This document shows positions 38,544-47,019 of a stretch of 64,000 nucleotides of DNA, one piece after another. Source of the DNA: Thiocapsa sp. (lineage in GTDB: Bacteria; Pseudomonadota; Gammaproteobacteria; Chromatiales; Chromatiaceae); NCBI RefSeq assembly GCF_018399035.1, contig NZ_CP073760.1:3104001-3168000 (forward strand). Reading direction: 5' to 3'. The first letter of the stretch is position 1. Every line of letters begins with the position of its first letter. Below the pieces are notes generated by a model. It saw only the letters and a program-made list of their open reading frames with translations, was not told the origin of the DNA and made no database searches. The translations under genes and the position numbers were made by a program.

Positions 38544-38563
38544 GCCCGAAAAGGACAAGATTC

Positions 38564-39037
38564 TCATCGATCGACCGACGCGAAGCCGATGATCGCGGCA
38601 TCTTCTGCCGCGATCTCCGCAAGCACCGGCCCGACGTCGCCGCCCATGAGTTTCGACATCAGGGCCATATCCATCGCCGCGAGATAGGTCCGGCCATCGG
38701 ACTTCTCGTAGACCGAGATCGAGCACGGCGCCATTACGGATACGAACTTCGAGTCGTCATCGGCGAACATCCGCGACGCCAGCTCGGGCGAGCAGAGCTT
38801 GATGACCTTCATCCGCCCAGGGTCCGGCTGATGATGGGCCACCAGAGATTTCTGAAAGTCGAATGCTTGGGGAACGATCCAACCGCGCGCTTGCGCGTTC
38901 TCCACGACTTTCGCCACCGTGGTGTCGAAGTCGTACGGGCTGCGCTGCTCATGGATGAACAAAGAGCCCATGGAGCATCCGGCCAGCAGCATGAACAGTC
39001 CGACGAAACAAACAGACAGACCGTATCGCTTGGACAT
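38564..39037 (-). CDS. DUF302 family lipoprotein
   Basis: 157 residues from the ATG at 39037 (GGAGG seven bases upstream). The lipobox is LAGCS near residue 21. The DUF302 domain (residues 35-150) includes SPYDFDTTVAKVVENAQARGW and the segment APCSISVYEKSDGRTYLAAMD. DUF302 proteins are frequently found with sulfur-responsive or Fe-S genes; the biochemical role is unknown. A 40-bp AT-rich palindrome lies just upstream. Confidence 0.85.
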   Translation of the reverse strand: MSKRYGLSVCFVGLFMLLAGCSMGSLFIHEQRSPYDFDTTVAKVVENAQARGWIVPQAFDFQKSLVAHHQPDPGRMKVIKLCSPELASRMFADDDSKFVSVMAPCSISVYEKSDGRTYLAAMDMALMSKLMGGDVGPVLAEIAAEDAAIIGFASVDR

Positions 39038-39064
39038 CACCGAAACCTCCGCATCAGGACATGG

Positions 39065-39104
39065 CCTTGCAAATATATTAGTATATTCTAATATTTTTGC
39101 AAGG
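39065..39104. promoter_or_regulatory. AT-rich 40-bp palindrome upstream of DUF302 gene
   Basis: An almost perfect palindrome (18 of 20 positions per arm), with CCTTGCAAA at the outside and ATATTAG/CTAATAT at the centre. It stands out in GC-rich DNA, 28 bases before the DUF302 start and probably over its promoter. The core resembles operators of ArsR-type sulfide/persulfide repressors (BigR/SqrR type), an inference from memory. Confidence 0.55.
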
Positions 39105-39296
39105 CCACGACACGGCCGCAGCCAGGCCAACCCAGCCCTCCACGCACACGTCGTCTCGCCCAACCAAAAGTACTTGATATCACAAGCCCTTTGCCGGATT
39201 TAACATAGATTAAGTTCCTCCCCGGTGCCTTTTGTCAGCGTGAACCCGTCGAGTGACCGGTTCGAGATCTCGTTCAATGGCGCCGGAGGAGGACAC

Positions 39297-39618
39297 ATGA
39301 ATAAAAGAGCGCAACGTTTGACGACCCTCGCCACGGGAGTCGTGATCGGCCTGGGGGCCGTGGGAGCCGCTTGGTCCAACGAGAACCTGAAGGAGGTGAT
39401 GGACCGTCGCGGCCTCACCGAAAAGGATCTCCTGGCCGCCCAACACCGAATATGTGATGGAGGCCGCGCAATATGCGGCGCCCTTGCTCGAAGACGGCTA
39501 CGTGCCCTTGGAGGAGTTCAACGACAAGTACCGAGGAGGTCCGACCTACTGGAGCTTCAACAAGGAGAAAGGCCGGGAATCGGCTCGGCGCTCCGCATGT
39601 CGTCTGCCGTCGGCCTGA
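39297..39618 (+). pseudogene. nosZ: nosZ remnant (nitrous oxide reductase, Sec-type)
   Basis: The first 48 codons (ATG at 39297 with GGAGGA upstream) give a Sec signal peptide and KEVMDRRGLTEKDLLAA, the N-terminus of clade II NosZ. At 39438-39441 the reading shifts by one base into PNTEYVMEAAQYAAPL and KYRGGPTYWSFNKEKG, which in NosZ lie more than 100 residues further on. The frame ends at TGA 39616-39618. So a large internal deletion and loss of the whole copper-binding C-terminus leave only about 110 codons. Not functional. Confidence 0.82.
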
Positions 39619-39689
39619 TGCTGCTGCTCTCGGTCGTGCTGGCGGCCGCAAGTCTGCTCCGACGCAAACAGCTCAAGTCCTCAACATGA
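39597..39689 (+). pseudogene. C-terminal membrane fragment, possible nosB remnant
   Basis: A 30-residue reading, hydrophobic (GLMLLLSVVLAAASLL) and ending RRKQLKSST. It lies between the nosZ and nosD remnants, where nosB (a membrane protein) lies in clade II nos clusters. Identification is by position only. Confidence 0.4.
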
Positions 39690-39690
39690 G

Positions 39691-39945
39691 CACAAACCCA
39701 TCCTACGGTTCGGGACCGGCCGGCTGGCAGGGGCTGCGTTGATCCTGATCCCCGCGTTGGTCCAAGCGTCCTACCCGCCGTTGCAGCCTCTGGTCGAAGC
39801 TGCCGAGGCGGGCTCAGTGCTGACGCCCGAGCCCGCCATCTACGCCGGACCCGTGCGCGTGGACAATCCGTTGAACATCGACGATCGCGATCAGGTGACG
39901 ATCGACGGAGGCGGCAAAGGCACCGTGGTGCTGCTCGAGACCGAT
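39691..39945 (+). pseudogene. nosD: nosD remnant (copper-site maturation protein)
   Basis: The frame from 39691 reads a hydrophobic leader (LAGAALILIPALVQAS), then PPLQPLVEAAEAGSVLTPEP, YAGPVRVDNPL and VTIDGGGKGTVVLLETD, which is the start of the NosD beta-helix. It breaks off at about 39945. NosD helps insert copper in NosZ. There is no intact start codon at the expected place and no continuation. Confidence 0.75.
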
Positions 39946-40260
39946 GCTCGACTCGCAGCTGGTCATGCTCGGCCCCTCGGCCTACGTCATCCTCGACATT
40001 CCCGTCGGCCTCCTCCACAAAGTCCGAAAAACCGCCGATCTCATGCGGTGCCTTGTCCACGCAGACGACAGGGGCCAGATGCCCGCCTTGGCCGGCCGTT
40101 TAGTGCTCCGCCTGCTCTGGCGTATGACCGTCCGGAAGCTCGTTGCGCGTGCTGTTTCTGACCCACCTCGGGCCACCCAAACATCAGTAACCGTGACACC
40201 GCTCCGCGGTGTCACGCATCCCCATGGCGCTCTGCCCCACGTGACGGTGGCCGGAGTCAC
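39946..40260. other. Degenerate stretch after nosD remnant
   Basis: It has open frames in several phases, but none with a recognised domain. The part up to 40160 may be further debris of the nos region; the last 90 bases are a dispersed repeat. Confidence 0.4.
40171..40240. repeat. GTGACACCGC repeat, copy 1
   Basis: It contains the inverted repeat GTGACACCGC/GCGGTGTCAC, followed by ACGCATCCCCATGGCGCTCTG. A second direct copy is at 42534-42602. The two bracket the DUF2189 and MBL genes. Confidence 0.7.
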
Positions 40261-41046
40261 TCAGTCTCTGGGCACCAGATCCCGATAGGCATACCAGGTC
40301 GCATGCCCCACCAAGGGAACGGCAATAAAGAGCCCGACATAAAAGGTCAGCAGTCCGATCCCTACGATCCCGACCAGCAACACCGCCCAAAGCAGCATGG
40401 GCAACCAATTCAGTGCCACCGCGCGGACGCTGGTGCGCATCGCGGTGAAGCCGTCGACCGGGCGGTCGATGAGCATCGGCACCGAGATGGCACTGATGCA
40501 GAAGGCGCAGATGGCGAAAAAGGCGCCGACCAGAATCACCGCGAGCATGAGCCCCATGTACTCGCCCGAAAGGACGACGACCGGAATAAAGCGGGAAAAC
40601 GGCGGAAAGGGATCGTTGAACATCATGATGAAGAGAAACACGGATGCCAGGATCCAGAGCTGCATCGTCATCAGGAGGAACCCCATCGCGATCCCCAACT
40701 GACCCTGATTGCGCTTGAATGCCTCCAATGCCTGACAGTGATCCACCGGCTCCCCCCGTTCAAGGTGCGCGCTCATTTGATAGAGCCCGATCGCCAAGAA
40801 CGGAGCCATCAGGAAGAAGCCCGCGGTCAGGAACGGGATCAAGAAGGTCAAGTGCCCGATGACCGTCAGCCAAACGATCAGGCCGCTGAGCAGCACGATC
40901 ATGGCGCCGTATCTCAGACTGTAGACAGGTGCTGTCTTGATGTCCCGCCAACCCTTGGCAAGCCATTGCCAGGGGTGATTCAGGGTAATCTTGTTGACGC
41001 GAGGGTCCACGTGGCGCGGTTCGTCCGCGACGGCGGTGTTCTCCAT
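40261..41046 (-). CDS. DUF2189 family membrane protein
   Basis: 261 residues from the ATG at 41046 (GGAGGAATCAGG upstream). Six membrane helices are visible, starting after an N-terminal amphipathic stretch (WLAKGWRDI). The features FLLMAPFLAIGLYQMSAHLE and CISAISVPMLIDRPVD are typical for DUF2189, often annotated as a cytochrome c oxidase-associated or membrane integrity protein without proof. Function unknown. Confidence 0.85.
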   Translation of the reverse strand: MENTAVADEPRHVDPRVNKITLNHPWQWLAKGWRDIKTAPVYSLRYGAMIVLLSGLIVWLTVIGHLTFLIPFLTAGFFLMAPFLAIGLYQMSAHLERGEPVDHCQALEAFKRNQGQLGIAMGFLLMTMQLWILASVFLFIMMFNDPFPPFSRFIPVVVLSGEYMGLMLAVILVGAFFAICAFCISAISVPMLIDRPVDGFTAMRTSVRAVALNWLPMLLWAVLLVGIVGIGLLTFYVGLFIAVPLVGHATWYAYRDLVPRD

Positions 41047-41548
41047 CCTGATTCCTCCGATATTGTTATGGAAACCGGCGAGTGGGCTGTGCCGGATCTG
41101 CGGTATCGGCCGACCCGCAGGTCGGCAATCCTTCAGGTCCCGAGCAACACGGCCCTGAGCAAAGACTGACCGAGGCACTAAGATTCTACAAGGTTTCCGA
41201 AAAAGGCAAGCGGGTTGAGCCTCTGGACGCGGTGCGAAGGCCGAGACTCCGACAGATCGCCTCGGCAGCAATCCCGAGAAGCCACCGTCGCGACGTCATC
41301 CGAGCCGGGCGATCGATGGATCTCCAACGCCTTTGCAGCAACGCACAAAGCGGGATGTGGTCCCGAGTCCGCAGGGTAAAGCTTACGTCATACCGGAGGC
41401 GGCCTATACGGAAAACATCGCTGGGATCTCGGGTGTTACCCGATATAAATGCCGGATCCCGATCGGTGCTGCGCTGCATCAAGACGGCACTTGGTTTAGA
41501 CTCTGCCCCCATCCAAAACCCGCGATTCGAATCGGAGCACACACGCGC
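41047..41548. other. Divergent intergenic region, no gene seen
   Basis: 502 bases between the divergent DUF2189 and MBL genes. Open frames cross it but lack ribosome binding sites and domains. Promoters for both genes are presumably here; I see no clear operator. Confidence 0.45.
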
Positions 41549-42511
41549 ATGTCCACCGCACCCTACCAACACTTCGACGACGGTATCTATTGCCTCGAGA
41601 CCGGTCTCTACCGGCACGGCCTCGCCGCCTGCTATCTGGTGCGCTCCGCGGATCGGCTTGCCTTCATCGACACGGGTGCCGCCAACTCCGTTCCGGGTTT
41701 GCTCGGGGTGATCGCCGAGCTGGGCCTGACCCCGGAGCATGTGGACTACGTCATCCCGACCCACGTCCACCTCGACCACGGCGGCGGCGCCGGCACCCTG
41801 ATCGCCGCCTGCCCGAACGCTCGCCTAGTCATTCACCCCAAAGGCGCGACCCACATGATCGACCCGAGCCGCCTAACCGCCGGTTCCGCGGCCGTCTATG
41901 GCGAGGACGCCTTCGCGCGCGACTTCGGCGCCCTCACCCCGGTGCCGGAAGAGCGCATCATCATCGCCCAAGACGGCGACACCTTCGATCTCGCCGGCCG
42001 CACGCTGAAGTTCATCGACACGCCCGGACACGCCAACCACCACGGCTGCATCTACGACGAGACCAGCCGCACCTTTTTCACCGGCGACACCTTCGGCATC
42101 TCCTACCGCGAATTCGACACCGCCGCCGGCCCTTGGCTGTTCGCCCCGACCACCCCGGTCGCCTTCGATCCCGATGCCTGGCTCGCCAGCCTCGACAAGC
42201 TCATGGCCTACGCACCACAGGCCATGTATCTCACCCATTACGGCCGAGTCCAACACCCCGCAGATCTGGTCGACGACCTGCGCGCCAGCATCCGCGCCCT
42301 CGCCGACATCGCACTCGCCGAGGAGGAAAACGCCGCCCCGGACCGCGAGTCCCGCATCAAGAGCGCCGTTCTAGCCTATCTCGTGGCCGGCGCCCGCGCC
42401 CACGGTGTCGCGCTCTCGGACGACGCCATCGCCGAGCTGCTGAGCCTGGATACCGAGCTTAATGCGCAGGGGCTGGAGGTCTGGTTGAAGCGGCGGGCGA
42501 AGGCTCGGTAG
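41549..42511 (+). CDS. MBL-fold metallohydrolase
   Basis: 320 residues from the ATG at 41549. The metal motif THVHLDHGGG (near residue 72), TPGHANHHG (near residue 163), FTGDTFG and LTHYGR give all five usual metal ligands of a two-metal MBL enzyme. The C-terminal 70 residues are helical. It is close to uncharacterised glyoxalase II-like hydrolases; the substrate is unknown. An upstream in-frame start at 41333 is less likely because the fold begins near residue 5 of this version. Confidence 0.85.
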   Translation: MSTAPYQHFDDGIYCLETGLYRHGLAACYLVRSADRLAFIDTGAANSVPGLLGVIAELGLTPEHVDYVIPTHVHLDHGGGAGTLIAACPNARLVIHPKGATHMIDPSRLTAGSAAVYGEDAFARDFGALTPVPEERIIIAQDGDTFDLAGRTLKFIDTPGHANHHGCIYDETSRTFFTGDTFGISYREFDTAAGPWLFAPTTPVAFDPDAWLASLDKLMAYAPQAMYLTHYGRVQHPADLVDDLRASIRALADIALAEEENAAPDRESRIKSAVLAYLVAGARAHGVALSDDAIAELLSLDTELNAQGLEVWLKRRAKAR

Positions 42512-42533
42512 AGGTGGCCTCGCTCGTAAGACC

Positions 42534-42602
42534 GGCCACCCAAAACATCAGTCGCTCGTGACACCCGCACTGCGGTGTCACGCATGCCCAATGGCGCTCT
42601 GC
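42534..42602. repeat. GTGACACCGC repeat, copy 2
   Basis: A direct repeat of 40171-40240, with GTGACACCCGCACTGCGGTGTC in the palindromic part and the same GGCCACCC lead and ATGGCGCTCTGC end. The gap from here to the terminator holds no gene. Confidence 0.7.
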
Positions 42603-42712
42603 ATTTCACTCCTGGGGGTCGCGGGTGCACCTTTGATAAGGAGCCTAGCCCATCGGCGCCCATGCTGCTTGCGGTCTGCCCCTCGACAGCCGCGAACGTA
42701 ACCGCCGCACAC

Positions 42713-42738
42713 AAAAAAGGGGCCTTACGGCCCCTTTT
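42713..42738 (-). terminator. Rho-independent terminator of hppA
   Basis: Stem GGGGCC/GGCCCC with a 4-base loop, followed on the minus strand by a run of six T. It lies 22 bases after the hppA stop. Confidence 0.85.
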
Positions 42739-42759
42739 CAAACACCGAACCGGACGCGA

Positions 42760-44766
42760 TCAGCCCAGCAGCGGTGCAATCGTCAGACTGACGATGGCCA
42801 TGACGTTGATGAGGATGTTCATCGAGGGGCCGGAGGTGTCCTTGAAGGGATCGCCGACGGTGTCGCCTACGACGGTAGCCGAATGCACGGTCGAGCCCTT
42901 GCCGCCGAGGTTGCCTTTCTCGACAAACTTCTTGGCGTTGTCCCAAGCGCCGCCGGCGTTGGCCATCATCAGGGCGAGTAGAACGCCGGCGAGCAGGGCG
43001 CCGCCGAGCATGCCGCCCAATGCCTCCGGACCGATGCCGAAGCCGACGACCGCGGGTGCGCTGACGGCGATGACGCCGGGCAGGATCATCTTCTTGATCG
43101 CCGCCGTGGTGGCAATGTCGACGCAGCGGGCCGTATCCGGCTTGGCCGTGCCTTCGAGAAGACCCGGGATCTCGTGGAACTGCCGACGGATCTCGTTGAT
43201 CATCTCGAAGGCGGCGTCGCCGACCGCGGTCATGGTGATCGCAGCGATCAGGAAGGGAATCGCACCGCCGATCAGCATGCCCATCAAGACTTCCGGATCA
43301 CCCATGCTCAAGGCGAAGTCCGGGATCAGGAGATGCAGCGTCTCGATGTAGGCCGCGATGATGGTCAAGGCTGCCAGTGCCGCGGCACCGATCGCGAAGC
43401 CCTTGCCGATGGCCGCCGTGGTGTTGCCCAGCTCGTCGAGCGAGTCGGTGATCTTGCGGGTCTCCGCACCCAGACCACCCATCTCGGCGATCCCGCCGGC
43501 GTTGTCGGCGACCGGACCGTAGGCGTCGATCGCCATGGTGATTCCCACCGTGGCCAACATGCCGACCGCAGCGATGCCCACACCGTAGAGACCGGCCATG
43601 TGGCTGGACACATAGATGATCAGCGCGATGGTCAGCACCGGGATGACGACCGACTGCATGCCGACGGCCAAGCCGGAGATCATGACGGTCGCTGGCCCCG
43701 TCTCGCCCGACTTGGCGATACGGCGCACCGGCGCGGCGGAGGTGTAGTACTCGGTCACCAGACCGATGATGATGCCGCCAACCGCACCGGCGAGAACCGA
43801 CCACCAGATGTGGTTGGAGACATCGACCATCCAGACGACCAGGAAGGAGACAGCGATGAAGAGCAGCGTGGCCCCGATGGTGCCCGTACGCAGCGCGGTC
43901 GCCGGTTTGTTGGCCGAGACGGACTTGACGAGAAAGATACCCGCGATGGAGCAGAGCAGACCGACCGAGGCTAGAGCCAGCGGCAGGAACATCAGCGAGG
44001 ATTGCGTGCCCAGCACGGCCAGGGTCGTGGCCGACATGGTCGCGGCGATCGCGATGGTGGCGATCTGCGCGCCGCAATAGGACTCGAAGATGTCCGAGCC
44101 CATACCGGCGACGTCGCCGACGTTGTCGCCGACATTGTCTGCGATGACGCCCGGGTTACGTGGATCGTCCTCGGGGATGCCGGCCTCGATCTTGCCCACC
44201 AGGTCCGCGCCGACGTCGGCGCTCTTGGTGAAGATACCGCCGCCGACACGATAGAAGAGCGCGACCGACGAGGCGCCGACGCCGAAGCCGTGGATGGCGT
44301 GCGATGCCTCCGGAGTACCGCCGAAGAGCAAATACAGGAAACCCAGACCCAAGAGGCCCAGCGAGGCGACCAAGAGACCCATGACCGAGCCGCCGTAGAA
44401 GGCGACCGTCAAGGCCGCGGGTGCGCCTATCGTGTGTGCAGCGGTCGTGGTGCGGACGTTGGCCTTGGTGGCCGAAAACATCCCGAGTAAACCGGCGCTT
44501 GCGGATGCAGCAGCACCGACGACGAAGGATAGCCCCGTCTTCCATCCCAAGAACCAGACCAGCAGCACGAGCACCACGACGCAGAAGATGCCCAACAGCG
44601 TCAGCTCGCGCTTCATGAACACCATGGCGCCGAGATGGATCTCGTCGGCAATCGCCTTGACCTTGTCTTCCCCTTCGGGATAGGCCAAGACCAGCTTGTA
44701 AATATAGTAGGCCGCCCATAGCCCGAAAATGCCGAGCAGCAGCGGGATCAACGCGTTGAAGGACAT
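42760..44766 (-). CDS. hppA: Membrane-bound pyrophosphatase, K+-dependent type
   Basis: 668 residues, about 16 membrane helices. Pyrophosphate-binding motifs [16 protein letters not shown] and [17 protein letters not shown] are present. The site that decides potassium need reads [12 protein letters not shown], with Ala where K+-independent enzymes have Lys, so the enzyme should need K+. The segment SDIFESY carries a Glu typical of Na+-pumping and some H+-pumping K+-dependent types, so the pumped ion is open. It couples hydrolysis (or synthesis) of PPi to ion movement, a known feature of phototrophs. A terminator follows. Confidence 0.95.
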   Translation of the reverse strand: MSFNALIPLLLGIFGLWAAYYIYKLVLAYPEGEDKVKAIADEIHLGAMVFMKRELTLLGIFCVVVLVLLVWFLGWKTGLSFVVGAAASASAGLLGMFSATKANVRTTTAAHTIGAPAALTVAFYGGSVMGLLVASLGLLGLGFLYLLFGGTPEASHAIHGFGVGASSVALFYRVGGGIFTKSADVGADLVGKIEAGIPEDDPRNPGVIADNVGDNVGDVAGMGSDIFESYCGAQIATIAIAATMSATTLAVLGTQSSLMFLPLALASVGLLCSIAGIFLVKSVSANKPATALRTGTIGATLLFIAVSFLVVWMVDVSNHIWWSVLAGAVGGIIIGLVTEYYTSAAPVRRIAKSGETGPATVMISGLAVGMQSVVIPVLTIALIIYVSSHMAGLYGVGIAAVGMLATVGITMAIDAYGPVADNAGGIAEMGGLGAETRKITDSLDELGNTTAAIGKGFAIGAAALAALTIIAAYIETLHLLIPDFALSMGDPEVLMGMLIGGAIPFLIAAITMTAVGDAAFEMINEIRRQFHEIPGLLEGTAKPDTARCVDIATTAAIKKMILPGVIAVSAPAVVGFGIGPEALGGMLGGALLAGVLLALMMANAGGAWDNAKKFVEKGNLGGKGSTVHSATVVGDTVGDPFKDTSGPSMNILINVMAIVSLTIAPLLG

Positions 44767-44880
44767 TGGATCTCCTCAGTTCATCGGTCGTTATGGTGAT
44801 AAAACCACACGGTTTATAGCAAATATCGGCCGGAAAAGCGATTCGACCGTCATTGAGCTGTCACATACAAACCATTGATA

Positions 44881-45972
44881 TCAATCGCTGCCGGTGCCGG
44901 ACGGGGTTGCGGGGGATGAGGTGTTCGAGGGGACGGCGCCCAAGTCCGCCAGCCGGCGCTCCAAACGATCGATCGTCTGCTGCTGACGCTCGACCTGCTT
45001 GAGCAGCGCGGGGAGTCGCATCAGCGCCGCGCTTTCGCGAAGTGCTTGTTTGACCGGACGCGCAGGTGTCCCGAAGACGGCCACCCCGGCGGGCACATCC
45101 TTCACGACGCCGGCTTGACCGCCGATGCGGGCGCCGTCGCCGACCGTCACATGGTCCGAGATCGCGACCTGACCGGCCACCACGACACCCTGCCCGAGCT
45201 TCGAGCTGCCCGCGACGCCGGATTGGCTGACCAGGATGCTGTGCGGACCGATATCGACGTTGTGGCCGACCTGCACCAGATTGTCGATCTTGGTGCCCCG
45301 CCCGATACGCGTCATGCCCAGCGTGGCCCGGTCGACACAGCTGTTGCAGCCAATCTCGACGTCGTCCTCGATCACGACCCGACCGAGCTGCGGCACCTTG
45401 CGGTGTCCGGCCCCGTCCCAGCGGAAGCCGAACCCGTCGCCGCCGATGCGCACGCCCGGATGCAGGATGCAACGGTCGCCTAATGTCGAATCCCGCAGGA
45501 TGCTGACGTTGGGCCCGATCACACAGTCGTTGCCGATGCGCACCCCGATGCCGAGATAGGACCCCGGGCCGATGCGCGAGCCCGAGCCGATTCGGGCATC
45601 CGCATCGATGACCGCGCCGGCACCGACCTCCACATCCTCGCCGAGGTCTGCCGTAGGGTGTACCGATGCGCTCGGATGAATCCCTTGACTCGCGGCAACC
45701 GGCGCGAACCAAACCGCGATCTCGAAGAAGAGATTGCGAGGCTCGGCAACGCGCAACAGCCGCTTGCCGAGGACCTCCGGAAAGCCCTCGCCGACCAGAA
45801 CGAGCGCAGCCGCGCTGCTCGCCACGGCATCGGCTTGACTCGGATTCTCGGCGAAACACAGATCCCGCGACCCGGCCTGCTCCAGCGTGTTGACGCCGTG
45901 GATCTCGCCGTCGTCGGGGTCCTCGAGTACGAGCTGCAACCGGTCGTAGAGATCTTGGATAGAGAGTGTCAT
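44881..45972 (-). CDS. lpxD: UDP-3-O-acylglucosamine N-acyltransferase LpxD
   Basis: 363 residues from the ATG at 45972. The N-terminal uridine-binding domain (residues 1-100) is followed by left-handed beta-helix hexapeptide repeats. The catalytic His is in LVQVGHNVDIG (near residue 243). It adds the N-linked acyl chain in lipid A synthesis. The C-terminal helix tail ends in a Ser/Pro/Thr-rich stretch. It overlaps the preceding gene by ATGA and lies apart from the usual bamA-skp-lpxD-fabZ cluster, so this may be a second copy; that cannot be checked here. Confidence 0.9.
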   Translation of the reverse strand: MTLSIQDLYDRLQLVLEDPDDGEIHGVNTLEQAGSRDLCFAENPSQADAVASSAAALVLVGEGFPEVLGKRLLRVAEPRNLFFEIAVWFAPVAASQGIHPSASVHPTADLGEDVEVGAGAVIDADARIGSGSRIGPGSYLGIGVRIGNDCVIGPNVSILRDSTLGDRCILHPGVRIGGDGFGFRWDGAGHRKVPQLGRVVIEDDVEIGCNSCVDRATLGMTRIGRGTKIDNLVQVGHNVDIGPHSILVSQSGVAGSSKLGQGVVVAGQVAISDHVTVGDGARIGGQAGVVKDVPAGVAVFGTPARPVKQALRESAALMRLPALLKQVERQQQTIDRLERRLADLGAVPSNTSSPATPSGTGSD

Positions 45973-46673
45973 GGTGCGGGCCAGTAAAAGGATTCGGCCA
46001 CGGCCCCGGTCGCCGGGAGGGTGACATTGCGGGTTTGTGCCTGTCCGGCATGCTCGACGATCAAGACATAGTCGCCCGGCGCGAGATTGGCGTACAGCCA
46101 AGGGCCGATGGTCACGGTGCTGAGCAGGGTCGGCCCGGCGGCATCCTGGATCTGCACGCGGATGTTGGACAGATAGGCCCCGGAGCCTGCGACGGCGAAC
46201 AGGAGCCGAAGGTTGTACTGAGATTTCACCTGCTCCATCGCCTCGCGCTCGGAGGCGCCGATCCCGCCGCTGATGTGCGGAACCCCGAGGGTCGACTGAC
46301 CGGGCAGCCGTCGCTCCGTGGAGAGCGCGGGCGGCGGCGCAGTCAGCGGCTCCTGCGCTGGCCCCTGCTCGGAAGTCGCGCCGGGGACGACGGCGGGGAT
46401 CGGCGCCATACTTGGCTCGGAGACGGTAGGCGCCGCAGGCAAAATCGCCCCGCCGGGAAGCACGGTCCCCGGAGGCAACACCATGCCCTCCTCGAGCACG
46501 ATCCCGCCGGGCAGAGTTCTCCCTTCGGGCGCAATCGCCCACTCGACCGTCGGTTGAGCGACCGGCGTCGGGGGCTGAATGTCCTGCCCGGTAGGCTCCT
46601 GCGCAAACGCCGCCCCAGAGCCGAGCAAAGCCAAAATCACCGGAACCTCAAACCTTTTATCGCGTTGCCGCAT
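45969..46673 (-). CDS. Exported Pro-rich protein with a carboxypeptidase-regulatory-like domain
   Basis: 234 residues. A signal peptide ends near AAFAQ (residue 24). Residues 25-130 are rich in Pro, Gly and Val with near repeats of LPGG/LPPGT type. The C-terminal 90 residues (GAYLSNIRVQIQDAAGPTLLS...LAPGDYVLIVEHAGQ) look like a carboxypeptidase regulatory-like beta-sandwich. Translationally coupled to lpxD by ATGA, suggesting an outer-membrane or envelope role. No known function. Confidence 0.7.
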   Translation of the reverse strand: MRQRDKRFEVPVILALLGSGAAFAQEPTGQDIQPPTPVAQPTVEWAIAPEGRTLPGGIVLEEGMVLPPGTVLPGGAILPAAPTVSEPSMAPIPAVVPGATSEQGPAQEPLTAPPPALSTERRLPGQSTLGVPHISGGIGASEREAMEQVKSQYNLRLLFAVAGSGAYLSNIRVQIQDAAGPTLLSTVTIGPWLYANLAPGDYVLIVEHAGQAQTRNVTLPATGAVAESFYWPAP

Positions 46674-46705
46674 CGCTCACAACTCTCCTGAAAAATGACA
46701 TTACC

Positions 46706-46833
46706 TTAGGCGATTCCGGGAATTAAGGTGATTTCCGGGAAAGCATCGACCAACGTGTAGGGGCGACTTTAGTCGCCCGGTAACCATTGGAGGACTACAC
46801 GGCCGGGATGCTCATTCCCGGAAATCGCCTAAT
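46706..46833. repeat. GATTTCCGGGAA repeat cluster
   Basis: Two direct copies of a TTAGGCGATTCCGGGAA-like motif at 46706 and 46724, plus an inverted copy ending at 46833, enclose a second short palindrome (GGGCGACTTTAGTCGCCC). Related single motifs are at 27993 and 37390. No gene is visible in 46674-47015. Confidence 0.65.
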
Positions 46834-46932
46834 CCTGACTGCACATGGGTGAAAGATCGGTGTGGGCGACTGAAGTCGCCCCGGCCTTACGGCCCTTCGC
46901 CCACCCCGATAGACCCTTTTCCTGACTTCCCC

Positions 46933-47019
46933 TTAAAACGCGTCCGCTACAAGTCGAGCGGACAGGGCCAAGCGCAACCGACACAAAAGCATCCCATAAA
47001 CCATCGGGACGCGTTTTAA
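46933..47019. repeat. Palindromic element copy 7
   Basis: 87 bp with perfect 13-bp arms TTAAAACGCGTCC and its complement. Both arms differ from the family form in the same place, so pairing is kept. It supplies the TAA stop of the rsmF-like gene (47018-47016). Confidence 0.85.

Noticed and set aside
39225..39689. One 154-codon exported protein
   Set aside because: Its middle part is the out-of-frame reading of a NosZ segment; the parts belong to separate remnants.
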